Source: Planctomycetota bacterium (GTDB taxonomy: Bacteria > Planctomycetota > Uabimicrobiia > Uabimicrobiales > Uabimicrobiaceae). From it: 64,000 nt of DNA. Location: positions 1 to 64,000 of the forward strand of contig JAJDCR010000089.1 of assembly GCA_029260735.1 (NCBI GenBank), in the 5' to 3' direction. The notes under the pieces were generated by a model. The model did not search any database, had not been told where the DNA came from, and saw only the letters and a list, made by a program, of their open reading frames with translations. Shown here piece after piece: positions 41,431 to 49,599 of the stretch (within the stretch, counting starts at the first letter, position 1; each line of letters starts with the position of its first letter). A program made the translations under genes and the position numbers.

Positions 41431-41745
41431 ATGAAATCTAAATTAGCTCTGTTAGTTATTGTCCTAATTATTTTTGCCTCGTATACAGCTTACGTTTTTG
41501 TTAATCATAATGTTCTGGAGTTTAACAAAACTCTTCAATTTGATTCTTGGAGCATGCAAATTCTGATAGATTTGTGTCTCGCTGTCACCTTGATTTTTTT
41601 CTGGATTGTACGCGACGCTCTTGACCGAGGCAAATCACTAACTGTGCCTATAATTTATATTATTATATCAATTCCCACGGGATCAATAGGGATTTTTCTT
41701 TATCTTATTCACCGAGAATTACAGTTGATAAAAGAAAAAACTTAG
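41431..41745 (+). CDS. Small three-helix membrane protein (DUF2834-like)
   Basis: The 104-residue protein has three hydrophobic helices (about 4-26, 44-66 and 74-96). The FWIVRDALDRG loop and the C-terminal SIPTGSIGIFLYLIHRELQ resemble the DUF2834 family of small membrane proteins. ATG 41431 is used; an in-frame TTG at 41422 would add three residues but sits too near AAAGG. It begins 20 bp after the MerR-family gene and ends at a strong terminator, so it is the only other gene of that regulon unit. A role in resisting the compound sensed by the regulator is inferred. Confidence 0.65.
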   Translation: MKSKLALLVIVLIIFASYTAYVFVNHNVLEFNKTLQFDSWSMQILIDLCLAVTLIFFWIVRDALDRGKSLTVPIIYIIISIPTGSIGIFLYLIHRELQLIKEKT

Positions 41746-41770
41746 TTATTGGAATTCCTAACAAAAAAAG

Positions 41771-41800
41771 CCCACAGAAATCAATTTCTGTGGGTTTTTT
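41771..41800. terminator. Bidirectional rho-independent terminator
   Basis: CCCACAGAAA (41771-41780) and TTTCTGTGGG (41785-41794) form a perfect ten-bp stem with a TCAA loop. Six T follow on the plus strand, and seven A precede it, which serve as the U-tract for minus-strand transcripts. It ends both the MerR unit and the convergent PEP-CTERM gene. Confidence 0.92.
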
Positions 41801-41829
41801 CTTTGAGCGAGAACATGTGCTTCTTCAGT

Positions 41830-42486
41830 TTACTTGCGTTTACAATAAAACACGCCAAAAGAGAGAAGTAATAAGAGAAGAGCCGATGGCTCAGGAACAG
41901 CCGCTTCAAGAAAAGTCAGATTATCAAAGGCTACGGCATCTGGTTGGGGCTGCAGAGAGTCAAAAACCAGTCTGCGAATTAAAACGCCCTCTCCATCCAC
42001 TCCAATAAATCCATTGGGAGTAGCATCATTCAAAACTAAGAGCTCTGAGAATAATACAGTTTCAATTAAGTTATTTGATAAATCAAAAACTTGAATGGCA
42101 TGGTCACTAGATCCCCATCCTTGAACATCTAGTCCTACGGCTGTAACAGCATTATCAAAAACAATTTCAAAATTACGAACTGTTAATTCAGCAAATCCGG
42201 GAGGATTAGAGGGACCATTAAAAATTCCAACGAGATTATTACTCAGCGCTTGGCTACCTAAAACACCTACTCCTACTCCAGAACCTGGCCCATCGATGAA
42301 AGGAATTCCACCAGGCTCCAGTGAATTAATATTGATTCCTTGAAGAGCCAAATCTACAATAGAGTCGGTATCAGGGGTGTCAAAAGTAATTACAGTTCCG
42401 CCAGAAATAGATCCAATGGGGACAGCAAAAATCTGTATTTGTCCAAGTAGTAGAAAAGTGAAAAGTAAGAGGATAATTTTTTTCAT
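41830..42486 (-). CDS. PEP-CTERM-anchored secreted protein 3
   Basis: The 218-residue protein starts at ATG 42486 (MKKIILLLF, with AAAGGAAA upstream). A longer open frame runs into the upstream gene and hides the signal peptide. The signal is cut after QIQIFA. The beta-rich body (SISGGTVITFDTPDTDS, DNAVTAVGLDVQGWGSSDH, PDAVAFDNLTF) resembles the lectin-like PEP-CTERM domain family. The tail VPEPSALLLLLLSFGVFY with CKRK is the exosortase signal. It lies 67 bp downstream of the zinc-ribbon gene on the same strand and may be co-transcribed with it. Confidence 0.83.
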   Translation of the reverse strand: MKKIILLLFTFLLLGQIQIFAVPIGSISGGTVITFDTPDTDSIVDLALQGININSLEPGGIPFIDGPGSGVGVGVLGSQALSNNLVGIFNGPSNPPGFAELTVRNFEIVFDNAVTAVGLDVQGWGSSDHAIQVFDLSNNLIETVLFSELLVLNDATPNGFIGVDGEGVLIRRLVFDSLQPQPDAVAFDNLTFLEAAVPEPSALLLLLLSFGVFYCKRK

Positions 42487-42553
42487 CAGTTTCCTTTCTG
42501 TTATGTAGTATCTTACAATTATATCGCTTTTCTCTCTCAAAAGCAATTTTGAA

Positions 42554-43468
42554 CTATTCCTCTCTTCTAATTTTTCTTCCCTTAGTCCCATATTTAGAGT
42601 AGATAGCGGCTATAAAGTAAAGAACCTTGGTTTCATCTGGCTCTAGTTTGTGCACCCAAACTTTGCCACTTGTATTTTCTTTGGTTAAAAAAGAGCTGGG
42701 AGGAATTTCACGACAACGGATGTAGCGTTCTGCAATAACAGTCTGTTTTTCCCGATCAATAATTTTCACGGTCATGTCATATCCGTAAAGTTCTTTTCTT
42801 TCATTGACAGGATCAATATTATATTTTTGGTTTAATAAAACCAATTCTCTATGAACAATTGCAATGACTCCAACCTCTTCTGGAAAGAGGGGAACTAGAT
42901 TTTCTGGTAAATTTTTTGTCCAAGGACTATAACCTTTTTTGTGTGTTACGATAAGTACTTTTCCTCTTACTGGCGCCACAGAAGAAGTTGATGGCTCAAA
43001 AAGACGATATTCCTCGGCTAATTCAGTAAACCGATGGCTATAAAATAAAGTAGAGTTGTACAGGAAAATACTCAGAATGATGAGAGAAAGTATTCCGCCT
43101 AAGGTTAGTATTAAATAGTACCTTTTTCGCTTCAACTTTTCATCTTCACTCATGGCCCATTGTAGCTCTTTTTCGCTAACAGAAGAGTTCATTATATCTT
43201 TTTCGTGTTCTTCTTCTATAATTTTAGAAACATCGGCAGCACTAAAGATAATGCTCTCATCTCTTTCTAAAGCATCTTTTTTCGGACTTCTCACTTTTGG
43301 GGAAATTCTTTTTTTTGATCTAAGATTATCAATATTGAGAAAAAATAATCCCTCGCACTGCTTACATTTTTTGGTTCTACCCCAAGGATTTTGATCAGAG
43401 TGATACCGAGTTTTCTGATCACATCTGGGGCAACAAAAAGTCAATATTTCCGTTTTCTTACCTGGCAT
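42554..43468 (-). CDS. Zinc-ribbon, single-TM protein, unknown function
   Basis: The 304-residue protein starts at ATG 43468 (GGAGAAAATC upstream). The N-terminal zinc ribbon has FCCPRCDQ and KKCKQCEG, a CxxC-x(~20)-CxxC pair as in MJ0042-type ribbons. A charged linker (~35-110) follows. One membrane helix (~120-140, YYLILTLGGILSLIILSIFL) precedes an outer domain of ~150 residues with an unrecognised fold (VRGKVLIVTHKKGYSPWTKN, IREEE-like basic end). Zinc ribbon plus one helix plus outer domain is a common planctomycete layout for sensors and anchors. Function unknown. Confidence 0.68.
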   Translation of the reverse strand: MPGKKTEILTFCCPRCDQKTRYHSDQNPWGRTKKCKQCEGLFFLNIDNLRSKKRISPKVRSPKKDALERDESIIFSAADVSKIIEEEHEKDIMNSSVSEKELQWAMSEDEKLKRKRYYLILTLGGILSLIILSIFLYNSTLFYSHRFTELAEEYRLFEPSTSSVAPVRGKVLIVTHKKGYSPWTKNLPENLVPLFPEEVGVIAIVHRELVLLNQKYNIDPVNERKELYGYDMTVKIIDREKQTVIAERYIRCREIPPSSFLTKENTSGKVWVHKLEPDETKVLYFIAAIYSKYGTKGRKIRREE

Positions 43469-43631
43469 GATTTTCTCCCTATCCAAGCACACCTAAGATA
43501 TCCAAAAGTTGACTTTTCCCTCACTTTGGTATAAATTATATCACAAATAAACAAAAATTTAAAATATATTTAACAAATTAAATTTATTTAACTATCTCTC
43601 AGTAAAACAAATATAAGAAAGCTATTAAGAA

Positions 43632-44390
43632 ATGAGCATTTTCGATTCCCCTTCTTTTAACCAAAGTTTATTTTTTCCTCGACCAGACCAAGGAGTTTGT
43701 CCTCCTGGTTGTGAAGACATTTTTATTGAAGTAAAGGAGAGTATTTTGCTTCACGCTCGGTGCTATATCCATGCAGAAGCACGCTTTAGTTTGCTTTATT
43801 TTCACGGAAACGGAGAGGTAGTTGCGGACTATGATAGTATTTCTACTCACTTCTCAAAGATAGGGCTTGAGCTTACGGTTTGTGACTATCGAGGTTATGG
43901 TAGAAGCAATGGAACTCCCACTTTGCGCGGATGCCTAGAGGACTCGCATAAGGTTTATGAAAGCTTACAAAAGCAAGGAAAATTGAGAGAGCAAGTTATC
44001 ATAATGGGGCGCTCTTTAGGCTCTGCTCCGGCCATAGAGTTAGCTGCTCATGCCAAAGGAATCAGAGCTTGCATTATAGAAAGTGGTTCTTCTGATCCCT
44101 TCGCTTTGGCTAGACGAAGAGGGATTGTTTTAGATTATCTTTCTGAAGAGGAAGATAGGGTTTTTAATAATGGTAGAAAAATAACTGATGTTACTATTCC
44201 TCTGCTTATTATGCATGGAGAAAATGACTGTTTGATTTTACCAGAGGAAGCGGAAATGAACTTTCAAAAGGCAAGCTCTCTTCAAAAATATTTAGAGATT
44301 TTACCTAATGTAGGACACAACGATATATTGTTTGCCGCAGACAATGCATACTTTAGTTGTTTGGAAAAATTTCTCCAAAGTTTGCTATGA
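43632..44390 (+). CDS. Cytoplasmic alpha/beta hydrolase
   Basis: The 252-residue protein has LLYFHGNGE (oxyanion region), CDYRGYGRSNG, the nucleophile in IIMGRSLGSAPA, the acid in LIMHGENDCLI and the His in PNVGHNDILF. This is the BEM46/serine-aminopeptidase-like branch of alpha/beta hydrolases (often annotated YqkD/FrsA-like). No signal peptide or anchor. The substrate cannot be told. Its last six bases overlap the convergent holA gene, so 3' ends interlock without a terminator. Confidence 0.82.
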   Translation: MSIFDSPSFNQSLFFPRPDQGVCPPGCEDIFIEVKESILLHARCYIHAEARFSLLYFHGNGEVVADYDSISTHFSKIGLELTVCDYRGYGRSNGTPTLRGCLEDSHKVYESLQKQGKLREQVIIMGRSLGSAPAIELAAHAKGIRACIIESGSSDPFALARRRGIVLDYLSEEEDRVFNNGRKITDVTIPLLIMHGENDCLILPEEAEMNFQKASSLQKYLEILPNVGHNDILFAADNAYFSCLEKFLQSLL

Positions 44391-45416
44391 TGTTGTAAAT
44401 CTCAAAATTAATTGCTCGACCCCCAAAGCAGGAGTTACTTTTGATGTCTTAAGTAAATGCTCTGTTTCAAGCAGTTCTTGCCAACATCGAATTAGTTTTG
44501 CTTCCGGAAAATGTTGGACGTTTTGAACAAGCTTACGACGAGCGTACTCAGGAATTCCAGCAGGATCTTTGCTTACAGAAACTTTCCAAAGCTGACGTAG
44601 GCGATAGTGGATTAGTCGGATAATTTGCAAAGCAATGTGGGTGTGGTCGTAAACAGCTTGGCCGTCTTTTCCTTCTAAACCATTGGTAAAAATTTGCTGA
44701 GCAATTTTGAGGGACTGAGGAAGTTGACAAGCGGAAATGGTATCTAAAAGATCGAAAGCACTTCCTCTCTTGCTATTTTTCACCATGCGCTCAACGTCTT
44801 CGTTTGCTATTTGGGGTTTATCTGAGATAGAGGTAGCTATTTTTTGAAGCTGAGAATCTAGATCTTTAAGACTGTTTCCAATGGCTTCGGTGAGCAAAAA
44901 AGCGGTTTCGGACGTTATCTTTTTTCGATGATGTTTCGCTCGACCGACAACCCAACGAACCAAGTCACTTTCCCAAGGAGGAAGATTTAGCCAAGGTTTG
45001 GGGCGATCAAAAAAAGAATTACACTCCACCAAAACTCCCTTTTTATCGACAAACTTGGCAAATTTTGATCTTTTATCTAACTTTTGCAGATCAACAACCA
45101 GAATGGAGTTTTCATTAGGTCCTTCCATGTATTTTTTTAGCGGCTCAACTAAATCGCCGAGAATCGAATCTGCCTCTTTTACAATAATCAAGTTGAAGTC
45201 GTCAAAAAGAGCATCAGAGGCTAAATCCATCATAATAGAATCTACTTTTGCCCCCTCATTTCCATTGTACTCTTTGTAAAAGAGAGATTCTTCTCCTATG
45301 TTTTTCTTGAGCAAAAGCAAGGCTTCTGAGCGAAGAAAGGATTCAGGACCAGCAAAAACATGAAGAGCTTTGCTTTTTAGCTGGGTAATTTTTTTTTCGA
45401 ATTTCAAATATTCCAT
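44385..45416 (-). CDS. holA: DNA polymerase III delta subunit
   Basis: HolA is the clamp-loader subunit that opens the beta sliding clamp. The 343-residue protein has the usual layout: an N-terminal AAA-like domain (HVFAGPESFLRSEALLLLKK, with FDDFNLIIVKEAD as degenerate Walker B and ILVVDLQKLDKRSKFAKF), and a C-terminal helical collar (FDLLDTISACQLPQSLKIAQQI, IRLIHYRLRQLWKV). As in other delta subunits the P-loop is not functional. It begins 21 bp after mcsB on the same strand, an operon neighbourhood not seen in Firmicutes to my knowledge. Confidence 0.88.
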   Translation of the reverse strand: MEYLKFEKKITQLKSKALHVFAGPESFLRSEALLLLKKNIGEESLFYKEYNGNEGAKVDSIMMDLASDALFDDFNLIIVKEADSILGDLVEPLKKYMEGPNENSILVVDLQKLDKRSKFAKFVDKKGVLVECNSFFDRPKPWLNLPPWESDLVRWVVGRAKHHRKKITSETAFLLTEAIGNSLKDLDSQLQKIATSISDKPQIANEDVERMVKNSKRGSAFDLLDTISACQLPQSLKIAQQIFTNGLEGKDGQAVYDHTHIALQIIRLIHYRLRQLWKVSVSKDPAGIPEYARRKLVQNVQHFPEAKLIRCWQELLETEHLLKTSKVTPALGVEQLILRFTTS

Positions 45417-45437
45417 ATTGCTGATAAATTAAGAGAG

Positions 45438-46490
45438 CTAGTTCGTAAAAAGATTTTGCAGAAAACGAGCTCTAATCATCTCCCAAGTTTCATCATCTCC
45501 TAAGTGGCCTTTGGTTGACTTTTTCAAATGAGAGTCATGTGATTGAATCAGTCCTTCGTTAATTTTTTTGATGCCGACATCAGGAATTAGTTCTAAGTTA
45601 ACGCCCAGACGAATAGCAGATAATAAACGTAAGCTTTCTCGAAAAGATATTTCGCTTTCTTCTTTTATGGTCGTAAGCGCTTTATGACAGTGCTCCTCTA
45701 TACGTCCACGATCGCTTTTTAGCATTTTATTACGAACACTTCGCTCATATTTTAAAATTTGCGGAACAACACTTTCTACTGTTTGAATTAATTCTTTTTC
45801 ATTTTTTCCCAGAGTGATTTGATTGGAAACCTGAAAAAAATCGCCCATTCCAGCAGTTCCTTCTCCAAAGAAGCCTCGAATAACTAAATTCACAGCATCT
45901 GCAGCTTGATAGATTTTTCCCATTTGGTTCGTCATCTGTAAAGCAGGTAGGTGGAGCATTGTGGAAACTCGGAGCCCTGTTCCTGCATTAGTAGGACAAG
46001 CCGTTAGATATCCAAAACGTCGATCAAAAGAAAAATCTACAATGGCCTCTAATTGATCAATAAGATCTTCTAACTTCTTCCAAGAAGACTGAGCTTCGTC
46101 TTGGGTAAAAATGACTTGTAAACGAAGGTGGTCTTCTTCGTTAATCATGATAGAAAATTTTTCATCCAAACTAAAGGTTACAGAACGTCTCCCTTCTCCC
46201 CTAACATGCTCTTTACTAATAAGATGACGCTCCGAAAGAAAGTGAAGATCTGTTTCTGATAAATCATTTAAAATGAAATAATTGTATTGATCCATAGGCA
46301 AAACTCGATCGAGTTTTTCTTTAACAAAACTTTCTAGCTGAACAGATTTTTCTTCACTCATTTTGGAAACAAAGGGAAAGTGAGGTATGTTACGTGCTAA
46401 CCGAATACGGTTTGCAAGAACAATATCAGCATTTTCTCCCTCGTTACGAAGCCACTGGGTTGTGTTCTTCATTAAGTTACTAAGCTTCAT
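45438..46490 (-). CDS. mcsB: Protein arginine kinase
   Basis: McsB phosphorylates arginines of proteins to mark them for ClpCP degradation and restrain CtsR in Bacillus. The 350-residue guanidino-kinase fold carries VLANRIRLARNIPHFPF, MINEEDHLRLQ (catalytic Glu loop), FGYLTACPTNAGTGLRVS and RGFFGEGTAGMGDFFQVSNQ. All are diagnostic. ATG 46490 is chosen over GTG 46496 and overlaps mcsA by 11 bp, implying coupling. No ctsR or clpC is adjacent; the ClpC-like ATPase at 4438 lies ~38 kb away. Target proteins are unknown in this lineage. Confidence 0.93.
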   Translation of the reverse strand: MKLSNLMKNTTQWLRNEGENADIVLANRIRLARNIPHFPFVSKMSEEKSVQLESFVKEKLDRVLPMDQYNYFILNDLSETDLHFLSERHLISKEHVRGEGRRSVTFSLDEKFSIMINEEDHLRLQVIFTQDEAQSSWKKLEDLIDQLEAIVDFSFDRRFGYLTACPTNAGTGLRVSTMLHLPALQMTNQMGKIYQAADAVNLVIRGFFGEGTAGMGDFFQVSNQITLGKNEKELIQTVESVVPQILKYERSVRNKMLKSDRGRIEEHCHKALTTIKEESEISFRESLRLLSAIRLGVNLELIPDVGIKKINEGLIQSHDSHLKKSTKGHLGDDETWEMIRARFLQNLFTN

Positions 46491-46980
46491 GGGCACTTTC
46501 TAGTTGTTTAATTTTGTCACGTATTTCAGCAGCTTCTTCATATTTTTCTTGGTTAATAACACTATTTAAGCGCTTACGTAAATCGACTAAATCTTTCCAT
46601 TTTTGTAACGAATGAGGAACTTTTCCTCTATGACGACTTTTACCATGTATTTTAAGTAAGAGATCTTTAATATCAGAACGAAAAACGCGGTAATCTCTTT
46701 CACATCCCAGTCGCCCAGAAGCATGAAACTCATGGATACTCATGCCACAGTCAGAACAAACATCTTTACTGGTTTCCTTAAGCTCTGTCTGCTCTTTGGA
46801 GGCAAAAATTTGCAAAAGACCTCCCAGAAAATCAGAAATAGAATGAGTTATATGAGGATCAGCTATATAGTTTTGATAGCTTTCTGCACATTTAGCACAT
46901 AGATGGATTTCTTTCTTCTCGTCTTGTTTTATTTCCGTAAAAAAAACGGTAGCTTCTTTGTTACATTTTTCACATTTCAT
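46480..46980 (-). CDS. mcsA: McsB activator protein, zinc-binding with UVR motif
   Basis: The 166-residue protein has the canonical McsA plan: zinc knuckles CEKCNK and CAKCAES near the N-terminus, CSDCGMS and GRLGCERDY in the middle, and a C-terminal UVR-type coiled helix (LRKRLNSVINQEKYEEAAE and IRDKIKQLE). McsA activates McsB kinase. ATG 46980 (MKCEKCNKEAT) is supported by AAGGGGAT eight bases upstream; the longer frame adds eight non-homologous residues. It is first in a mcsA-mcsB-holA operon. Confidence 0.92.
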   Translation of the reverse strand: MKCEKCNKEATVFFTEIKQDEKKEIHLCAKCAESYQNYIADPHITHSISDFLGGLLQIFASKEQTELKETSKDVCSDCGMSIHEFHASGRLGCERDYRVFRSDIKDLLLKIHGKSRHRGKVPHSLQKWKDLVDLRKRLNSVINQEKYEEAAEIRDKIKQLESAHEA

Positions 46981-47553
46981 AAAAATCCCCTTTTTCGGAT
47001 GCAACTCTTCTTATTATAGCAGATTAGCCTAGGGAAAGGTCAGATTTTTTCTATATTCCTACATTCCGCAGCAAAAAAGATATATTTTTAGGTTTTATAT
47101 CGACCAAATTAAGCGTTTTTTAGCAAAAACGAAACTCAAAATCCCCAATTTCAGTAAAAAAACAAAAAAAAATGCATATTTGTAAAGTTTTTTGATTTAA
47201 CCAAAAAAGTGCAACCACTCTCCTGCGGAGCTTATTTTTAAGCACATCCAGCCCGTTTATTTTTCAAAAAAACATCTTCATTTGCCAAACAAAAACAGGT
47301 ATTTATTTAATTTTACAAATTTTTATTTGTAAAATGTAAAAAGTTTATATATGATGCTTTTCATAGTCTTAGATTAGAGGCTCAGAAATAGATTTAGAAT
47401 TTTCCTGAATATCTTAAGTTCCAGTAAAGAAGACAAGCCACGATTTATTCTTGTGCCACTTCCCGCTCTGTTCAATTCATCTAGATTCCAAGACAACTTT
47501 CCTCTCTAATCTTTCTTTATCTTATATGTAAATTATCTCAAGGAGTCATTATT
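46981..47553. promoter_or_regulatory. Long leader of the RRM gene with promoter and dyad at 47311-47355
   Basis: TTGTAA (47327-47332) and TATGAT (47350-47355) are 17 bp apart. The -35 box lies in a perfect dyad, TTTTACAAAT (47311-47320) with ATTTGTAAAA (47325-47334). The mRNA leader would be about 190 nt, typical of cold-shock-regulated RNA-binding protein genes. No open frame of interest exists in the 573 bp. Bases 47030-47300 show nothing clear beyond AT-rich sequence. Confidence 0.6.
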
Positions 47554-47844
47554 ATGACTAATATGTATGTAGGCAACCTTTCTTATCAAACAAGTGAAGC
47601 AGATTTAGAAAGTCTTTTCGCGGAATTCGGTGAAGTTTCTAGTGTTAAAATTATTTCTGACAGAGAAACTGGCAGATCTAAAGGATTTGGTTTTGTTGAA
47701 ATGGAAAATGATTCAGAAGCTAGCTCTTCTATGGAAGAGTTAAACGGATGCACATTCATGGATCGTCAAATCGTTGTAAACGAAGCACGTCCACGCCAAG
47801 AAAACCGAAGAAATAACAACAGAAGAGAATACAACCGATTCTAA
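47554..47844 (+). CDS. Single-RRM RNA-binding protein
   Basis: The 96-residue protein has RNP2 MYVGNLSY at its start and RNP1 SKGFGFVEM at ~50-58. The tail is basic and Asn/Arg-rich (RRNNNRREYNRF). This is the Rbp-type cold-inducible RNA chaperone of cyanobacteria, planctomycetes and others. AAGGAG precedes the ATG after an approximately 190-nt leader. The hairpin at 47881-47912 follows, and then a DEAD-box helicase gene. Chaperone and helicase probably act together to remodel structured RNA in the cold; this is inference from family and proximity. Confidence 0.92.
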   Translation: MTNMYVGNLSYQTSEADLESLFAEFGEVSSVKIISDRETGRSKGFGFVEMENDSEASSSMEELNGCTFMDRQIVVNEARPRQENRRNNNRREYNRF

Positions 47845-47880
47845 GGAAAAGGTTATAGATAACTCTTAGGTACAGAACAA

Positions 47881-47912
47881 GCGCCTATTAAATTAACAAA
47901 ATAAATAGGCGC
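47881..47912 (+). terminator. Hairpin after the RRM gene
   Basis: GCGCCTATT (47881-47889) pairs with AATAGGCGC (47904-47912) around a 14-base loop. The following CTGTTAATATAATTTT is only loosely T-rich, so it could be a leaky terminator allowing read-through into the helicase gene. Confidence 0.6.
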
Positions 47913-48092
47913 CTGTTAATATAATTTTCGGGATTACTATTAAATAATATTAGAAATAATAATAATTTAAAAGTAAGCTTGTTTGATAGTATGAGACCAT
48001 CCGAAAATTTCTTTTCGCTAAAAAATATTTTACGGATGGCCTCTTGTACTCAAGACTTTAATACACAAGCGTTTCAACAAGAGAGGTACTAT

Positions 48093-49295
48093 TTGAAATC
48101 AGAACTAAAAAATAAAAAATTTAAAGACTACGGACTGCACAAAACCATTCTTCAAGATATCACCGCACTAGGCTTCGACAAACCCACTCCTATCCAATCA
48201 CGCTGTATTGAACCCGCTCTCGAAGGTAAAGATGTCATGGGACTAGCCCAAACCGGCACAGGAAAAACAGCCGCATTTAGCCTACCTATTATTCAGCGCG
48301 TTACAAACAAAATGGATATGTCTGCTTTAATCTTAGCACCCACACGCGAACTCGCCCAACAAATTACCCAAGCCCTACGTGACTTAGGAAAATCTAGTGG
48401 GATACGAGCTGCTCTTCTTGTAGGTGGGGTTCCTATGAAAGAAGATCATAAGGCGCTGCGATCTTGGCCCAATGTTTTGGTAGCTACACCTGGTAGACTT
48501 ATTGACCACATCTACTCAAAAACAGTCGATCTTTCTCATATAGAAATATTAGCAGTAGATGAAGCTGACCGAATGTATGAGATGGGATTTTTGCCTCAAA
48601 TTAAGCAAATTATTGAAGTCTTACCTCCCGAACGACAAACTCTAATGTTTACCGCAACTATGCCTAAGGAAGTGGAACGTTTAGTTCGCCGCCACATGCG
48701 TTCTCCGGTACGCGTTCAAGTTGGTTCGGTTGCTCCCGCAGCACGCGCTGAGCAGAAACTCTTTCGAGTTGACGAACATGATAAAATGCCCTTATTACTA
48801 GATATTTTAGATCAAAGTGAAGGACGAGTGCTCGTTTTTGCTCAAACAAAACGTAAAGTTGAACAGTTGTCTCGCAAAATATCCTCCCGAAAATCCAACG
48901 TTACAAGACTGCACGGCGATCGTGAACAATCTCAGCGTGAGATAGCAATGGAAGGATTTCGCAACGGAAAATATAGAATTCTCATTGCAACAGATATTGC
49001 CGCACGTGGTATTGATGTTGCTGATATAGAACATATTATTAATTATGATTTTCCCCGTTGCCCTGAGGATTATATCCACCGCATTGGTCGAACTGCTCGA
49101 GCTGCGGCAAGTGGTTTCGCTACCAGCTTTATTACAAAACAAGACCTAGGATGTCTAAGTAGTCTAGAAAAACTGACATCATCTAAAATATCACTGAAAG
49201 CAGTAGGCGATTGTGCTTTAGAACGACCTACCGCTCCTGTTGTTAAAAAAAATAACAGAAAACACAACTATCGACGTAATTCTCATAGTCGCTAA
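48093..49295 (+). CDS. DEAD-box RNA helicase
   Basis: The 400-residue helicase core has Q motif PTPIQSRC, motif I AQTGTGKTAA, Ia APTRELAQQ, Ib TPGRLIDH, II DEADRMYEMGF, III FTATM, IV VFAQTKRK, V ATDIAARGIDVA and VI HRIGRTARA. The short basic tail KKNNRKHNYRRNSHSR suits RNA binding (RhlE/CshA-like). I choose TTG at 48093, since GAGAGG lies six bases upstream and the protein then begins like its family. ATG 48036 or TTG 47979 would add 19 or 38 unrelated residues. The leader contains an inverted repeat CCATCCG/CGGATGG (~47997-48039), suggesting post-transcriptional control. Confidence 0.92.
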   Translation: MKSELKNKKFKDYGLHKTILQDITALGFDKPTPIQSRCIEPALEGKDVMGLAQTGTGKTAAFSLPIIQRVTNKMDMSALILAPTRELAQQITQALRDLGKSSGIRAALLVGGVPMKEDHKALRSWPNVLVATPGRLIDHIYSKTVDLSHIEILAVDEADRMYEMGFLPQIKQIIEVLPPERQTLMFTATMPKEVERLVRRHMRSPVRVQVGSVAPAARAEQKLFRVDEHDKMPLLLDILDQSEGRVLVFAQTKRKVEQLSRKISSRKSNVTRLHGDREQSQREIAMEGFRNGKYRILIATDIAARGIDVADIEHIINYDFPRCPEDYIHRIGRTARAAASGFATSFITKQDLGCLSSLEKLTSSKISLKAVGDCALERPTAPVVKKNNRKHNYRRNSHSR

Positions 49296-49348
49296 ATCTT
49301 GACAAAAAAATAAAACCGTCAAACTAGTTGTAAATAATTTTTGCTGCA

Positions 49349-49386
49349 AATTGTCCTGTCGTACTTTTAATGAACACAGGACAATT
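49349..49386. terminator. Hairpin downstream of the helicase gene
   Basis: AATTGTCCTGT (49349-49359) and ACAGGACAATT (49376-49386) form a perfect 11-bp stem with a 16-base loop, 53 bp after the helicase stop. No T-tract follows it. The rest of 49296-49599 is AT-rich. It ends with an extended -10 box TGCTATGAT (49538-49546) that could drive the next gene. Confidence 0.55.
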
Positions 49387-49599
49387 GTGGTCGGCTCTCC
49401 CCTCTATCACCTCAAAAACACATTCCACATTATATTCCGAACAACATTCTCTCTTCACTTTGTGACGAATTATTCTTCCTATTCCTCCCCATAGCTTTAT
49501 CGATTCAAAAAATTCAATTTCCGAAGAAAAAAAAATTTGCTATGATAGGGCGTGTTCTCATTCAGCTTCTTTTTTATGTTCGTTTAGGAGTCACACTAT

